DNA from: Impatiens glandulifera
Lineage: Eukaryota > Streptophyta > Magnoliopsida > Ericales > Balsaminaceae
Direction: 5' to 3'
Length of the DNA stretch: 64,000 nt
NCBI RefSeq assembly: GCF_907164915.1
Contig: NC_061863.1
Coordinates: forward strand, 5,262,340-5,326,339
Position numbers and translations under genes: made by a program. Below the pieces are notes generated by a model that saw only the letters and a program-made list of their open reading frames with translations, was not told the origin of the DNA and searched no databases. Positions 45,001-60,315 of this stretch are shown here, piece by piece (position 1 is the stretch's first letter; every line of letters begins with the position of its first letter).

Positions 45001-47863
45001 TGAAATGTTGGTGTTTTTATTTAATTTATATAAAAAAATATTAAAACATCTAAAAAAAATGTAGAAATAAAAATAATTAATAAAATTTAAAGAGAATTGT
45101 TAAAAAAAATAGTTTAAAAATAAACTAGACTAATGGCGACGTTTGAGTTACTATTACCAACGCTTAAATAAGCGTGGTTAAAAGTCCCTGCCTTTTGGCA
45201 ACGCTTAAATTAGTAGTACCGACGCTTAAATAAGCGTCGTTAAAACTTGCGCCCACCCTGCTTTCGGCGACGCAAAAATAAGTGTCGGTAATATTTTTGG
45301 CGACGCTTTTAAGGGTTGGCAGAAATCTTTTTAAGCGTCGCCGTAAGTCTTTTTTGTTGTAGTGCGAATAAAAAGTATCGTGAGATATGTATTATAAAAT
45401 AATGAAAAATAAATTATCCATAAAAATAGAAGAGTAAAATTTCCTATAATATTCTATGGATATTTTTGTTTATTTTGTTTTGAATTTTGTTTCAGCGCGG
45501 GTTCTCTTGAGGTGTTAGGAATGAGTATAAGCGATACGAGCAATGAACTGATTGCTCGAGAGGCAAAGAAGTTCTCTAACCTCACTTCCTTGGATCTTAG
45601 CTATTGCTTGAATGTGGGGTGGGGGCTCTAGCTTTAGAGGCGATAGGTAAGAATTGTCCACACCTTTCAACACTAAGAAGAAACATGCTTCCATTTGATG
45701 ATGAAAGCTTGATTTGTCAAATCACCGATGCATTGGCCATAGCCGAGACGATGCCGAATTTGAAGCAGCTGGAAATATCAGCCCTCATGGTGGATCCGTT
45801 CGCAATGGATGAGATTATTGAAAATTGCCAAAATCTAGAGTTCTTGGACGTGAGGGATTGTTGGAACTTATTTATTGACCATGAAAAAATTAAATTAAAA
45901 CTCCCTAAGTTGAAGATTTTGGGACCTGAGTTGGATTACGAGCCAACTATTAATTTAGAATCTTTTTATAATCCAGATTATTCTAGCTTTAAGAAATTGA
46001 GTAAGCTTAGGCCAATGCAATAACTTATTGAGTTGACTCATATCAATCCCTAAAGTTCGAGTCCTCCCATTTTGTCTGGAATAGAAACAAATAGTTAATG
46101 TTGCAATTTTTATGTATGACAAAATGAAATAAATGTTAAAAAAATGCATGATTACTTATTTATTTGCCGTATTAGTTCTTATTTGTCGTTAAGTTATGAA
46201 ACTTAAATGTTGTTGACTTAGTGAATGTTCTTAGAAACGTCAAGTTAATTTTGTCGTATTAGTTACTATAGATGATTAATTAATATAACATAATATAATG
46301 ACCTTTTTTTTTCTAAGATCACAATTCTTACCATATATTATCCTTATTATTTAATTGATAGGGTTCTGTTTTAAAATTGATTGAACATTTAAAAAAAGAT
46401 TATACATTTTTAAAAAATTTACATGATACAAGTAATATCTTATATAATTTACATTTTTTGAATTTATAGTAATTATGATAAAAATAATTCTGTTGTAAGC
46501 ATTTAGTTAAGAATTAACTTTTAATTATAACACTATGATAATATTTAATTGTTGATTTTTTTCATTTATAATTGAAACTCAATTGATAATTTTTTACTAA
46601 AATCAAACTATTCATAAAGTCATATTATTAATATTTAAATAAAAATATACCAAGTGTTTAACATACATGTTTGTAATCCATAACTAGAAGATAGTTTTTC
46701 AAGGTGTAAAAATTAAAGTATTGTAAAAATAAGTATTATAAAATTATAATATAATTTTGACTTATACAAAAAAAAAGCTTAAATGGAAATATTTAAGTTT
46801 TAAATAAATACAATAAGAGCACAAATTTATTATCAAAATCCACAATTTATTTACCAAATCCACACGAATTTCTTTGAAAACAAATCAATTAATTTATTAC
46901 CAAAATCCACAATTTTTTTTTAATTTTTGCCCACCGTTTTTTTTTATTTAATTACAAATTACTTTTCAAAATATTTCAACAAATTTATCCACATTTTTTT
47001 TAACAATTTATGTTAACAAATTAATCTACATTTAATTCATAACCAATACAAAATTAATTATTATATTTTTTTAATTATAATTATTAGCAGTAATAATGTA
47101 ACTAATCACAACACCAAAGCACACCGAAATCATTATAGTGAATAAATTGAGTCTGATAAATAAAAAACTTTTGCACAAAGTTAAATTTCTATTGGATTAT
47201 CTTAAAACTTTTGAATTTTATTTATTGTTAAATAATTAGTTAACATCAAATATAATATTTTCATGATACCAAAAAAATTAAAAAATTTATATGTAAAGTA
47301 ATTGAGTTAACTCACACTTTTATTATCACCAAAATTAAATAATTTTGTTTCAAATATATTGGATGTATATCTCATGAATCAACATTTTTCATATTAAATA
47401 TATCACCTATTTATAATTTTCTTGATTAAATTCAACTACAAATATTTTTCAAGTAAGTTAATAATTCTAACATTGATAGTTTCAAGAAATATGTGATAAA
47501 ATATCAATGTCACTAATTTATTTAAATAAATAAAATATTAATGTTAATATTTAATTATTTAATTTCAGATAATCGTTAAAACCGAATTATAGAGAATCGG
47601 TAGTTAACGGGTTTGAAACCGTTAAAGAGAAAATATTGTTTCGGTATAACTTTAAGAATAAGGGATTCAAAATTGCAAAGTTAAAAAAAAAGTCAGAAGT
47701 CTCAATTTTTTTAAAATAGAGACTCAATTTTACAATTCAACTTTTAAATTTTTTAATTATTATAATCTATTTTTTTTTTATTGAAAATAATTTATTTTAT
47801 CTGATTTTTATTACCAATCAATATTTTTATTTCTCAACTGTCCAATAAGTTGACTATTTTGAT

Positions 47864-47971
<108 letters not shown>

Positions 47972-47974
47972 AGT

Positions 47975-48370
47975 TATTTATGTTTTTGTAAATATAATTC
48001 AGTAGGTAGCTTGGAGAAACATATAATGATAAAATTTCTTATCAAATTAAATAGACTTAAATTAGTTTATATTTAAAAGTTTTAAAAACTACTCTTTTAT
48101 TGTTCTATCTTTGACACTGTTTTGTCAACATTTTATGTTCGTTTTCGGACTTAGATCGGTTGGTTGACTTTTTATATTATTTTTTGAGTTCTTTGGATCG
48201 TTTGAACTTTGAAGGTTTTAAAATAGAAGAGATTTAAACAAAACAAGAATTTGTTTCGTCCACTCTTTTAAGTAAACTTTGTTCTTTGTGTCTTTTTGTT
48301 GATCATGCAGAGAGATTTTTAGTTAAAAGAATTCATTCAATTTTTTGTTGAAAATGTTGCAGTATGTCAT
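47975..48370 (-). pseudogene. LINE RNase H fragment, third copy
   Basis: Diverged copy of the sequence at 23820-24230 and 24540-24950: TTATTGTTCTA(T/C)(C/T)TTT, GTTCTTTGGATCGTT, TTTGTGTCTTTTTGTTGATC and TATGTCATAATAA line up in order. No frame remains. Confidence 0.5.
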
Positions 48371-49011
48371 AATAATTTCAAGAAATGTATTATAAGCATC
48401 TCAAATGCAATTTTCATTATCATTTTGAATTTGATGACTAGTACATTCTCAAAATAATTTATGATCTAAATATCCATTGGTTTGAATTTTTGAATTTTTT
48501 TTAAAGATTTCTAGTAGATAAAGTTATATATGATATTAATTGCATATATATTAATTAAGCTTTCGTTATTTTCCTATCATCAAAATCTAATAAGTATTTG
48601 TTTTCATTAGATTTTGCTTGCGTTATATATCTGGTTATTTTTGTTGTATTTGTTATTGATGTTTAATTAATAGTATATAATGTTATTTTTATGTGATTTT
48701 TGGTTGAATTGCACTAGATTATAATTATGTGTTATTATTTAGTTTTATTTTTATAGTTTTATTTTTTATTTATTAAATTCCATTTTGTTGGCATGTATTT
48801 GTTTATTTTAACGCAATAATTTTATACCATCTTTCTTTTTATTTTACTAAAAACGTTATTCATTCATTTGTTATACCAATTAAGTTTGTCTTAAATTAAT
48901 CTATTATAAACATGGTCTTAAGGATATAGTTTATAGGTTGTAAAATATCTGAGACAATGATATTATTTGTTTAAGAGAATAATATAATAAAGAAAGAAAT
49001 AAGTTGAGTGA

Positions 49012-49490
49012 TGATCATGAGTAGACATTAAAAAACCAATAAATATTATAGCCAATGTTGCAACTTTCTCCTATCAAAACATTTCTTGCAATTCACACTC
49101 GAAAGATCTCTTGTACACTGAACTAGCCCATAAACTTATTTCAACCCCGACCCATTGAGCTCCACACTCCCAGCCGCATACAATCTCGATATGTTAGAGA
49201 CAGTTTTGTCCGACAACAAGCCAAACAAATTGTTCATCTTTCGGTTGAAAAACATATGATCACTCACATTCATTGTGTTGATGAAAATATTGTCGGAATA
49301 CCCCATGAGACCATTGGCGTACCATATACTAGCTCCCCTTATACTTGTAGAAGGGAAAAGTTCGTGAATTCGATTGTTTGCATCGACAAAACATATATAT
49401 CCTGCGAGTTGTTGGATTTTTTTTCCTCGGCATAGGGTGTGGCCATGGATAGACGTGTGTCGGCTCGATCCAAAGAGGCATTAGTAAGAA
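49012..49490 (-). pseudogene. DUF26 pseudogene, block B copy
   Basis: Matches 21740-22310 with deletions: GAAAGATCTCTTGTACACTG, CAATCTCGATATGTTAGAGA, GTACCATATACTAGCTCCCC are shared. The region between the C-terminal DUF26 cysteines and the stop is deleted (about 49070). Several frameshifts follow. More decayed than block A. Confidence 0.75.
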
Positions 49491-49611
49491 CATGTTGGAG
49501 GATGATGATATATATATTGGTTTGAATATTAATTGCATTGATTGCTTAATTAGTTTATATAGAGCAATTGAAATATATCATATTATAAATTGATGACCAT
49601 TTCTTAGGTTA

Positions 49612-50460
49612 TTATAAATTTTATTTTTTTAATTTTAATTAGTTACTTATTTTAAGTGTTCAAGTGATCAATAAAATTTATTATTAGTGTGCAATATAAA
49701 TAAATATATAATAAAAGTTTATTTACAGATAAGTAAATTCAATTTATATAAATAATAAAAATATTGAGAATAAAATGCATAAAAAAATTTGACTATTCAA
49801 CTAATATGCCATTAAATAACTGACCCATTATAAAATATATTTTTTAACTTAATTATTTTATTATAGAATAAAAAATAAAAAAATAAAAAAAACAATTTTT
49901 TAAAGTTTTGAATTAAATTAATAATTTTAATTAATATATTAATATATATTCTAATTATAATTGATAATTAATGATAAAATAATGATTTTATTTTTAAAAT
50001 TTTAATAAGATTAAACATTCTAATTTATAATATATTTTATTTAAAATAATTACTTAAATATTCATTATATACATATTTATTAAATTAAATAATTTTATTT
50101 TAAAAATTTAAATAAAATTAACCTTTATAATAATACATATTTCAATCATGACCACTTATTGTATAAACATGTAGCTCCATTTACATCAAACTTCTCTTCA
50201 AACTAATCTAAAATTAATTCTTATTGAATTTAAAAAAAAAAAGATTTTTTCAAAATTTACACACATAAATCTTATTTAGTAAAATTAATCTATTTTTAAT
50301 AACTTAATTAACAAAAATCATACATGTGTAAAACATTAAAAGTCACAAATTTAATTCTTACTAAAAACACTTTAATGTGAAATTAAGAAGAGTTATGATT
50401 CATACACAAAATGTTGTGGATCTCTTTGTAAGAATACATAGTTTGAAAGACTATCTTTTT
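49612..50460. other. AT-rich spacer, no gene seen
   Basis: Very AT-rich intergenic DNA downstream of the PPOX1 gene; no repeat family or coding signal recognised. Confidence 0.65.
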
Positions 50461-50646
50461 ATGACACTCTTTGCAACCAATCTAGCATTTAAGTCTATAT
50501 ATATTAATCCATCAATCTTCAATTTTGTCTTATAAATCTGAATCCATCTTCAATTTAAGCTTCAATTTTGTGTTGGGGTGAGCACTTAAAGCTTTGGTAG
50601 TAATCCTGTCAAACAACACATCATATCCACCATACCGATGTTTAAC

Positions 50647-50751
50647 CTGCAATTAAACAAGAAACATTTTAATCAAATAACAGTTCTAACCTAAGCACAA
50701 ATTGGTAATCTTTTAACAGTCTAATATTAGATGAATAATGCGGTAAATTAC
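50647..50751 (-). other. Probable intron in the PPOX1 3' untranslated region
   Basis: Just past the TGA, TGACTG/GTAATTTACC gives a donor (intron starts 50751), and TTTAATTGCAG/GTTAAACATCGG an acceptor (50647). The downstream exon would cover about 50646 to 50470. Confidence 0.5.
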
Positions 50752-50754
50752 CAG

Positions 50755-53700
50755 TCAGGGCGCCAATCGGTCGATTTTCCACGCTTGTTTCCCATCGTTT
50801 ACTTCAGGAAGATACCTTATCCTGTGGAAGAGATGAATAAAACATATACTCGTGTTATGTTGTATGAAATAACAAGTTATTCAAACAAGCAAAACAAAAG
50901 GGCAAATCAGTAACTGTACCTATCATGTAAACGTGACGATTGCCCTTGCCAAAACTCAAAAGCCTCCGGCTTGAGCCTGTATCCACCCCAGTTTTTGGGC
51001 TTGGGAATCAAACTTCTGAAGATAATATGATTATTCTAGTTAGTTGGAGATCTCAATTATCTATTATTTAAATGCAATAGAACTGACCCATCACTGTATT
51101 TTTCCTCGAGTTCTTTGTGTTCTTGATGGAGAACATGTCGTCCAGGTATAACACTGCTCTGAAAGCATAATAACCGAGTAATGGATATACAGACTGACAA
51201 ATTAAGACGCCTTCAACTGTGATACTAGATACAGAATCAAAGAGAAGAGAAGAGAAATGAAATGAAACCTGCTTGCTAACTATAGCTCCAATTTGACTTC
51301 CTCGAGGGCGACTATGAAAGTATTGTTCAGATTCTTCTTCCGAAACTTTCTCCACAGGTCCTTCCACTCTTACCTAGTATCAGTCTCATTAGGTAATAAA
51401 AAATCTACAGATTTATTTATTATAAAACAATCCAAAATATTAAGTGAAATGGTCTAGCAATCTCATTAAGGTATCAGAAGTATGTGAATGTCAATGACTA
51501 TGCAGTAATTTGTATAGAAAAATCTTGTATATCTCATGTTCGATTTCCACTAAAAATACCCTAATTGAGGTTGGGGTTCGTACTAGCTTCCCTCCATGAA
51601 ACAAACCCTAGTTTCCAGAAAGGATTATTTTTTTTTAATGATTCAGAGTTAAGTGTGGACAGAATCCAAACAACACCAATTGGATGTTGTGCAAAGAATG
51701 GAGATTGTATCCCAATCGGAATGTTAGCAATGTAGCTGATTAGGCTATTTTGACAAATGAAATTACGATGAAATTTATGATGTATATTTTTGCTTTTAAA
51801 AATGAGATTAGCATCGGCATCTCAATAAAATTCTGTAAATCCTTTCCTTTCCATTATTAATATAAGGCTTTTTCATTTTGCCAAAAAAAAACTAAGCTTA
51901 CTTCATTTATGCAAGTGAAAGGTTAATATCTTAAACTTCATCAACAACAAAAGAAGAAAGTAGAAAGAAAAAAAAAAATCAACTCTCTAAATTCCTTGGA
52001 GAAAGCTAGCACGAAACCCCCACTTAAATCAGAGCATTTTTAGTGGAAATCGAACATGAGAGTCTCTTAAGACAGTTTCTTTCTACTTGAGCTAAAAAAG
52101 TCATAATTTGCGAGCTTATATCATACTAAATTTATATAAAGGTTTCCAGATGTGGATCAACACCCGAATAAGAAATCTGACATAAAAAAAGGTGTTTTCA
52201 AAATGAAACCATCACTGACCTGGCGATTTAAACCATCCCAGTAAAATAATAGTGATGCATAAGGATTTTCAGATATCTGATACGCCTTTTGACTTTCATA
52301 ATTCGTGTACCTGTTTGGAGAAGCCGATGAGCCAAAACACACAATATAAAAGAAACCTGCATCAAAGAAAACTTACCAGACAAAGCCGTTTTTGTCAAAT
52401 CCTTTTAGCAATACCATTCTTGATGAACTGCAATTATAGTAAAAGACTAATAGATGAACAACTTGAAATAGATAAAAGTATCAAAAAGGAGATAAATTAA
52501 AACATACATCTTCCCATCTTTACCAGCTGTTGACAAAGCCATGGCATTTGCTTCCTTAATATTTACGGCAGCCACTGCATCTGTAAACCACTTTTGAAAC
52601 TGCGATAAAACTGATGTTTCTGTTAATAACTAAAAGCTAGACAATGAAGAGTAAATCCAAAGAATAATTTTTTTTTTTACTTTTTAGGTATACCTGATCA
52701 AATGGATCAATTTCTACTTGATCCTCGAGAAAATCAGGAGATATATAATTCTCTCGCAATGCTGCTATGTCGATTGTGGGTATCTTACCAATCCGAACAC
52801 ACATGGAAGTTCCGGGATATGGTGGAAGTTGAAGATTGTATTTTTCTTCAATTGATGGAGGAACAAATCTACCGCCTAGAAAATGATGTGAACCACAGAA
52901 TTTCTTTGTACCCATCTTAGGAGCTGTTAAAGAGACCTAAAATTAATGATGGAAATAAAAGAATCAATCACATTTAGAAACTGGTATTTTGTCACAAATC
53001 ACAATCCCATTGAAAAACGCCAAAAGTTCAAAATGAGTTTTAGATTTTTCAGATGATGATAAATAAGAAGCAGAACTACCAGCATATCTGGTTTTATCCC
53101 ATCATCGTTGATATCTCCTTCCTCAACATGCCAACCAGAAGGAATATCGATAGAGACAATAAAAGGAGATTTCTCAACCCTCGATAGTCTCTGAATTAGA
53201 TCATCGAATGGCGGCCTAGGCTTACCTGGTGAAAGATTATACCTTACAAGTTATAAAATGAAAAGAACCCAAAAAATAAATAAGAAAATTTAAATCATCA
53301 TGTAAAGAAGATTTATACCATGGAATGAGAATCCAAACATTGCATCTACAACAATATCATAGTCCTTAGACAGATCAATTGACAAATCTTCCGCAGAGAG
53401 AAATGGGATCGACAACGATTCCAGCTACAAAATTTTAGCATTTTATCAGTCACTTGATGAGCAAATGTAGAACAATCATATATTTCAGTTGTTTTACTAA
53501 CCTGTGTCACTAAACCATCATACAAGGGCTTGGGAGTACGCTTTGGATAACAAACATATGGTTTAAATCCGAAGTGATGAAGATGACGAGCAGCTACAAG
53601 ACCATCACCACCGTTGTTTCCAGGACCACATATAACAAGAACACGATTGTGTGTAATGGATTCATAAACCTGTCAAATCCAAATATTTAACAAACAATTG

Positions 53701-54289
53701 AATGCCGATTAAAACAGATTGCTGAAAATTGACCTGAGCAATGGCTGTAGCAACACTTAATCCAGCCAGTTCCTGCACAAATCAATCGCAGGGGAATTAA
53801 TCAAACGTACAAACAAACAAACAAAAGTGAAAGTTACAAAAAAAAAAGAACTGACCATTAGCTGGTCTACACTGAATCCGAGAGGACCCATAAGAATCTC
53901 ATCAATCTCTGCGGCTTCTCTCTGAGAAAGATACGAAATTGAATCCGACATTTGCAGGGCCTGCGATGGGGAAACTAATTTGATGGAGCTCGACAATGAT
54001 GAAGTGGGTTTACTGGAAATCGAGCAGAATCCACGAATATCCGATGGAGAAGTGAAACCCAATAAGGCCTAGACGAATAGCTGCTGTGGTTATGTGATTT
54101 GATGGGTTAAGGATAGAGTAGAGAGTAGAGAGAAGAGAAAGATACCGATGGATAGAGCTTGCGGAAGGAGATGGCGGATTCGAAGGAGGAAATGGAGCTG
54201 ATTGAATTTGGATTTGAGAATTTAGGAACGAGAAATTGAGTGAGAAGAATACATGTCATCGTTTTCGTTCTCCCAAGTAAAGAACTCAT
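50755..54289 (-). CDS. PPOX1: Bifunctional NAD(P)H-hydrate epimerase / pyridoxamine 5'-phosphate oxidase
   Basis: Fourteen GT-AG exons on the minus strand: 54289-54146, 54068-53856, 53772-53734, 53669-53502, 53424-53319, 53225-53080, 52936-52694, 52599-52508, 52427-52377, 52310-52220, 51373-51269, 51158-51088, 51015-50920, 50821-50755. They join in frame to 543 residues. The first ~75 residues are serine-rich, a likely chloroplast transit peptide. Residues about 77-340 are the epimerase ([23 protein letters not shown] at 147-155, DIPSGW). From about 354 comes the FMN-dependent oxidase ([11 protein letters not shown] at 385, [34 protein letters not shown], ending WKIDRLAP). It repairs damaged NAD(P)HX and makes pyridoxal phosphate. 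An in-frame ATG ten codons in (54259) is an alternative start. Also known as PDX3. Confidence 0.95.
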
Positions 54290-55194
54290 TTTTGTGATGG
54301 CATTTGGTTAACAGGGTAATCTATGGGCTTAGATCCTCTGTTACAAACTCCCTGTCTTATCCTGTGACACGGGATAAATAAAAAAACAGCGTTTTCATTT
54401 AATAATTTAAATGAAAAAAAAAACTGTTTCGAACTAATTTTCAAATTAATCTTATTTTTTATTTAATTTATTAAATTAATTTATTTTACTGTTTAAATTT
54501 ATTTTTTTAATTTTTTTTACATTTAAACTCATTATTAAATTATTATTTTTATAAATTTGATATATATATATATATATAAATGTTTAATTTTCTAAAAAAA
54601 AAATTAATCTTCTTTATTGTGTTGGTTGACAATCTCCCAATCATTTTTTCAAATTAGGCTTCAGATCAAAGAGTGAAATGTCAAAGAGAAATGATATTCT
54701 CAACGAAACTTCAGCGAAAACAAGACCACTAATCTTACGTGACTTTACCACGTGGCTAGGAGAGAGAAACCAAAAAAAAAAAATTAAAATTGAGTTTCCC
54801 CCTCTTTTTTCTTTTCATTTCTCATTTCCGGCGACCCCCGATTTCTTCTTTGGCGATTTGGCTCTCCGGCATCCCCGACTTCTTCTCCTTTCTTTATCGT
54901 CTTCCGATCGAAAATGGTAGGTCTTCCTTTGCGTATGTTCACTTCATTTATATTGTCTTCCTTCATGTATCTTCGTGATCTAGGGTTCGTACTACTATTC
55001 TTTTCAAGCTGGTGGTCCAGGTATATCGCCATTCAAGACTCTAAGATCTCCAAGGACTCCAAGGTAAATAAGACATCTTATCTTTTAGCTAGAAACGTAG
55101 ATCATTTTGATGATTTTAAGATCGGTTAGGGTTTAGCGATTCAGGATTTTGATAATTTTGATGATTTTAATGATAGAAAACTAAGATTATATTG

Positions 55195-55830
55195 TGTAGG
55201 ACTGAATTATGGGTCCTGAAAGTGTGGTTTCGGGACCTGAAAGTATTATTATATAGTGTATGGCTGCATTATGGGTCTCGAAAGTGTGGTTTCGGGACCT
55301 TAAAATATGATTATATAGTATATGGCTGTATTATGGGTCCTGGAAGTGTGGTTTCGAGATCCGAAATGGGTGGTTTCAGGTCCCGAAAGTATGATTATAT
55401 TGTGTTTGGTTGCATTATGGGTCCCGAAAGTGTGGTTTCAGGACCCGAAATGGATGGTTTCGGCCCAAAAGTATGATTATATTATGTTTGGCTGCATTAT
55501 GGGTCCCGAAAGCTTGGTTTCGGGGCCCCAAAATGGGTGATTTCGGGACCCGAAATGGGTAGTTTTAGGACCTGAAAGTATGATTATATTGTGTTTGGCT
55601 GCATTATGAGTCCCGAAAGTGTGGTTTCGGGACCCGAAATGGGTGTTTCGTGACCCAAAAGTGTGGTTTCAAAACCCGAAATAAATATTCGGGACCCAAA
55701 AGTACGATTAAATTGTGTTTGGCTGCATTATGGGTCTTAAAAACTTGGTTTAAGGGCCCGAAATGGGTGTTTTGAGACCCGAAATGGGTGTTTCGAGACC
55801 CGAAATGGGTAGTTTCGAGACCTGAAATGC
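55195..55830. repeat. GGGACCCGAAA minisatellite (first MULE)
   Basis: Fifteen or more GGGACCCGAAATGGGTG / GGGTCCCGAAAGTGTGGTTT elements. A longer ~105-bp unit (AGTATGATTATATTGTGTTTGGCTGCATT) recurs every 90-110 bp. The same vocabulary fills 58280-59160. Confidence 0.85.
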
Positions 55831-55888
55831 TTCATTTATTTGATTATATACTTCATAGTTTTTTAATGTTTATTTTTTATTTTTGTAG

Positions 55889-56975
55889 AGCAAATAAACG
55901 TAAAAGGAATGTCCAAGAAACCAAAGCAACCCCCAAAGCAGCAGCTCCCAAAGCAGCAACCCCCAAAGCAGCAACAGCCCTCCACAACTTATTTTTAACT
56001 AGGACATCGTCTTTTGGCCTTTTCAATTTTCTTCAACTTCTGTCTAATAAACAAAAAGAGGTTGTGAAGTCAATAGGCTTTGACTCTCTACTATCATTAT
56101 CGCTTTCAAAATGCCCCGGGGAGATCTCTCGTTATCTAGTCAAACAGTTTAACTGTAATAAATGTGCATTCACCCTAAAGAGTGGCGAACTTATGAAAAT
56201 CGAAAAAGAGGATGTTCAAATCATATTGGGTCTCCACATAGGGGAGCTGGACATTGTAGAATACGAGAATAACGAGACTGATGACAAGTTGAAGACATTT
56301 ATGACTCGATGGGGTAACCTTGTTAATGACACCTCTTTAGTGACTGTTATGTCAATGAAAATGATTGAGAACAAAGCAGCTGACAACAATTTTAAAATAG
56401 ACTTCGTATTATTTGTGATCAGCAACTTTCTCTGGTGTGATCACCTGGGTTAACTAACCATGTATATTTCATTTCTGTTATTTTCACTTGCATGACACCA
56501 TATATGTATGGTATATGCATTGTTAAATAATCCTCAAATCTGTTTTTTTTTTCATTTGCAGGTATAGAATTCTAAAATCTATTTCAGATGTTGATAATAT
56601 CAAAAAGTTCAATTGGTGCAAATTTGCACTTGAAGGATTAGTTAATTAATGTGAAAAATGGAAGGTTAATGAAAAATGACATTTCCAAGGACCACATACA
56701 TTCCTTATTGTAAGTTATCACTAATGTATTTCTCTAGTTTCAAAAATAAATGGTTTTAACATATGTATGTTTTTCAGCTATGCTACGTGTATAGGGTGAG
56801 CAATTCTGAACTGGGAGGAGTTAATGAACGTCGATTTCCTATACTGTCATATTGGAATGACACGACATTGAAGTTTAGACTGGATACGGAGTGGGCAAAT
56901 AGAGAATTCGGACGTGGAAGCGATGTTGGACGCATTCCACTACCACCTCTTCAGAACGAGGACAGATGGGGATGA
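55889..56975 (+). pseudogene. MULE-associated Ulp1-family N-terminal (mobile-domain) gene, broken
   Basis: Exons about 55889-56450, 56562-56714 and 56778-56975 with acceptors TTTTTGTAG, CATTTGCAG and TTTTTCAG. The first encodes NKRKRNVQETK, a PKAA repeat, then FLQLLSNKQKEVVKSIGFDS, KCPGEISRYLVKQF and EKEDVQIILGLHIGELDI. This layout is familiar from plant Ulp1-like and DUF1985 proteins carried by MULEs. Exon 2 has in-frame stops (56647-56649 and at least one more). Exon 3 reads RRFPILSYWNDTTLKFR to a stop. No cysteine-peptidase domain follows. Function in the element is unknown; clearly decayed. Confidence 0.6.
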
Positions 56976-57502
56976 GGGGGAGTACGAATAGACATATCAG
57001 GATAGGGGGCGAACGAGGAGGTGTATAGGAAGTCTCAGGGAGAAGTTTTAGGGAGGGAAATAAAACAGCCGGAGAAAATAAATGAATGCAGCCGGAGAAG
57101 AGAAATAAATAACGCCAAGAGAAATAAATAACGCCGGAGAAGTTTCAGAGAGAGAAAGAAATACATAAATAAATGCAGTCAGATAAGAGAAATAAATAAA
57201 TTGATGAATTTTTTTCCCTCTCTCTCCTAGCCACATGGCAAAGCCACGTAGAATTCGTGACCTCACTTTCGCTGAACATTCGTTGAGTTTATCATTCCTC
57301 AATGTCAAATTCTAATGTGAATAACAACCATAGTCGGATCCACGTGAACAAACTTTCATGTGACACTAAATTTTGGGAGAAATCTCTAAATACAAGTTTT
57401 ATTATTTACATGGTTGAGGTTTTTTTTTTCAACAATCAAATTGAAAACTTAAAATTATCTATTTGTTTTAGTTTGATCATTCATTTTGTCTTTTATTTTA
57501 GT

Positions 57503-59808
<2,306 letters not shown>

Positions 59809-60315
59809 CAATTTGATGGACTTAAAATCAAGTTCATGATAAATTACTATAATTAAATAAATTATAAATGATGATGTAATTCATTATATTGGTTATATGA
59901 CATCACTTTTAATCTTACTAATTAAAAAAATATCAATTAATACTTTTATAATAATGAACTTGCTATCATTCTTGACTATTGAATTACCATAAATATTAAT
60001 TAGTATGCAAATTAAACATATATGGTATGTTATAATTAGCAATGTTCTAAATTTATCTGATACTTAAATTTAACTGTAATCAGTTACAAAATAGGAAAAA
60101 CTCAACACCAAACAATTTAAATATGCAATTACAATAGTTAATGATTGGTTCCAAAATTCCAAATATGAGAATAATAGGGAAATTTGATGAAATGGCCCCC
60201 ATAACAGGGGAAATTCCAAAAAGGGCCCCCGCCTACTAAAGTTGGCAAAAAGGGCCCTTTTGCCCTGCGAAATGTCGGAAATACCCCTTCGGCGCCATTT
60301 CTTACGCTCAAAGAC

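Larger units (their letters stand above)
42137..45364. mobile_element. CACTA transposon, 3228 bp, in the F-box pseudogene intron
   Basis: Left end CACTACAACAAAATATACTT, right end TTTTTTGTTGTAGTG, with target duplication CGA on both sides (42134-42136, 45365-45367). Subterminal repeats built on AAGCGTTGGCAA and AAGCGTCG appear near both ends; TTGCCAACGCTTA with TAAGCGTTGGCAA forms a hairpin at about 42170. No transposase gene. A rhomboid-like fragment lies inside at 43809-44098. The ends differ from those of the CACTA element at 30707, so it is a different family. Confidence 0.93.
41676..46023 (+). pseudogene. FBW2-like F-box gene, duplicate copy, frameshifted
   Basis: Exon 1 (41676-41989) is intact and encodes the F-box (WADLMPETLEQIFCRLSVQE). 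The intron runs 41990-45495 and is inflated by a CACTA element. Exon 2 starts at 45496 with the same junction as the intact copy. At about 45614-45625 GTGGGGTGGGGGC replaces GTGGGGGC, a 5-bp insertion. This creates a TAG at 45629-45631, so translation would end after about 149 residues. Downstream leucine-rich sequence to 46023 is still open in its own frame and highly similar, so the break is recent. A truncated F-box-only protein could still bind SKP1-type partners (inference). Confidence 0.85.
54686..57300 (+). mobile_element. Mutator-like element with 9-bp target duplication
   Basis: Left end GAGAAATGATATTCTCAACG, right end (inverted) GAGGAATGATAAACTCAACG. The terminal inverted repeat continues about 85 bp to CTAGGAGAGAGA on both sides. 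AATGTCAAA flanks it exactly (54677-54685, 57301-57309): a 9-bp target duplication, diagnostic of Mutator. Inside: a leader, a GGGACCCGAAA minisatellite and a broken MULE-associated gene. No transposase core was found. Confidence 0.93.

Noticed and set aside
50520..50646. Extra coding exon of PPOX1 (frame with KHRYGGYDVLFD)
   Set aside because: The canonical WKIDRLAP ending and stop lie upstream in exon 14, so this is more likely untranslated sequence.
55192..55540. ORFs rich in GPESVVSGPEM
   Set aside because: Translation of the GGGACCCGAAA minisatellite; 58808-59089 is the inverted equivalent.
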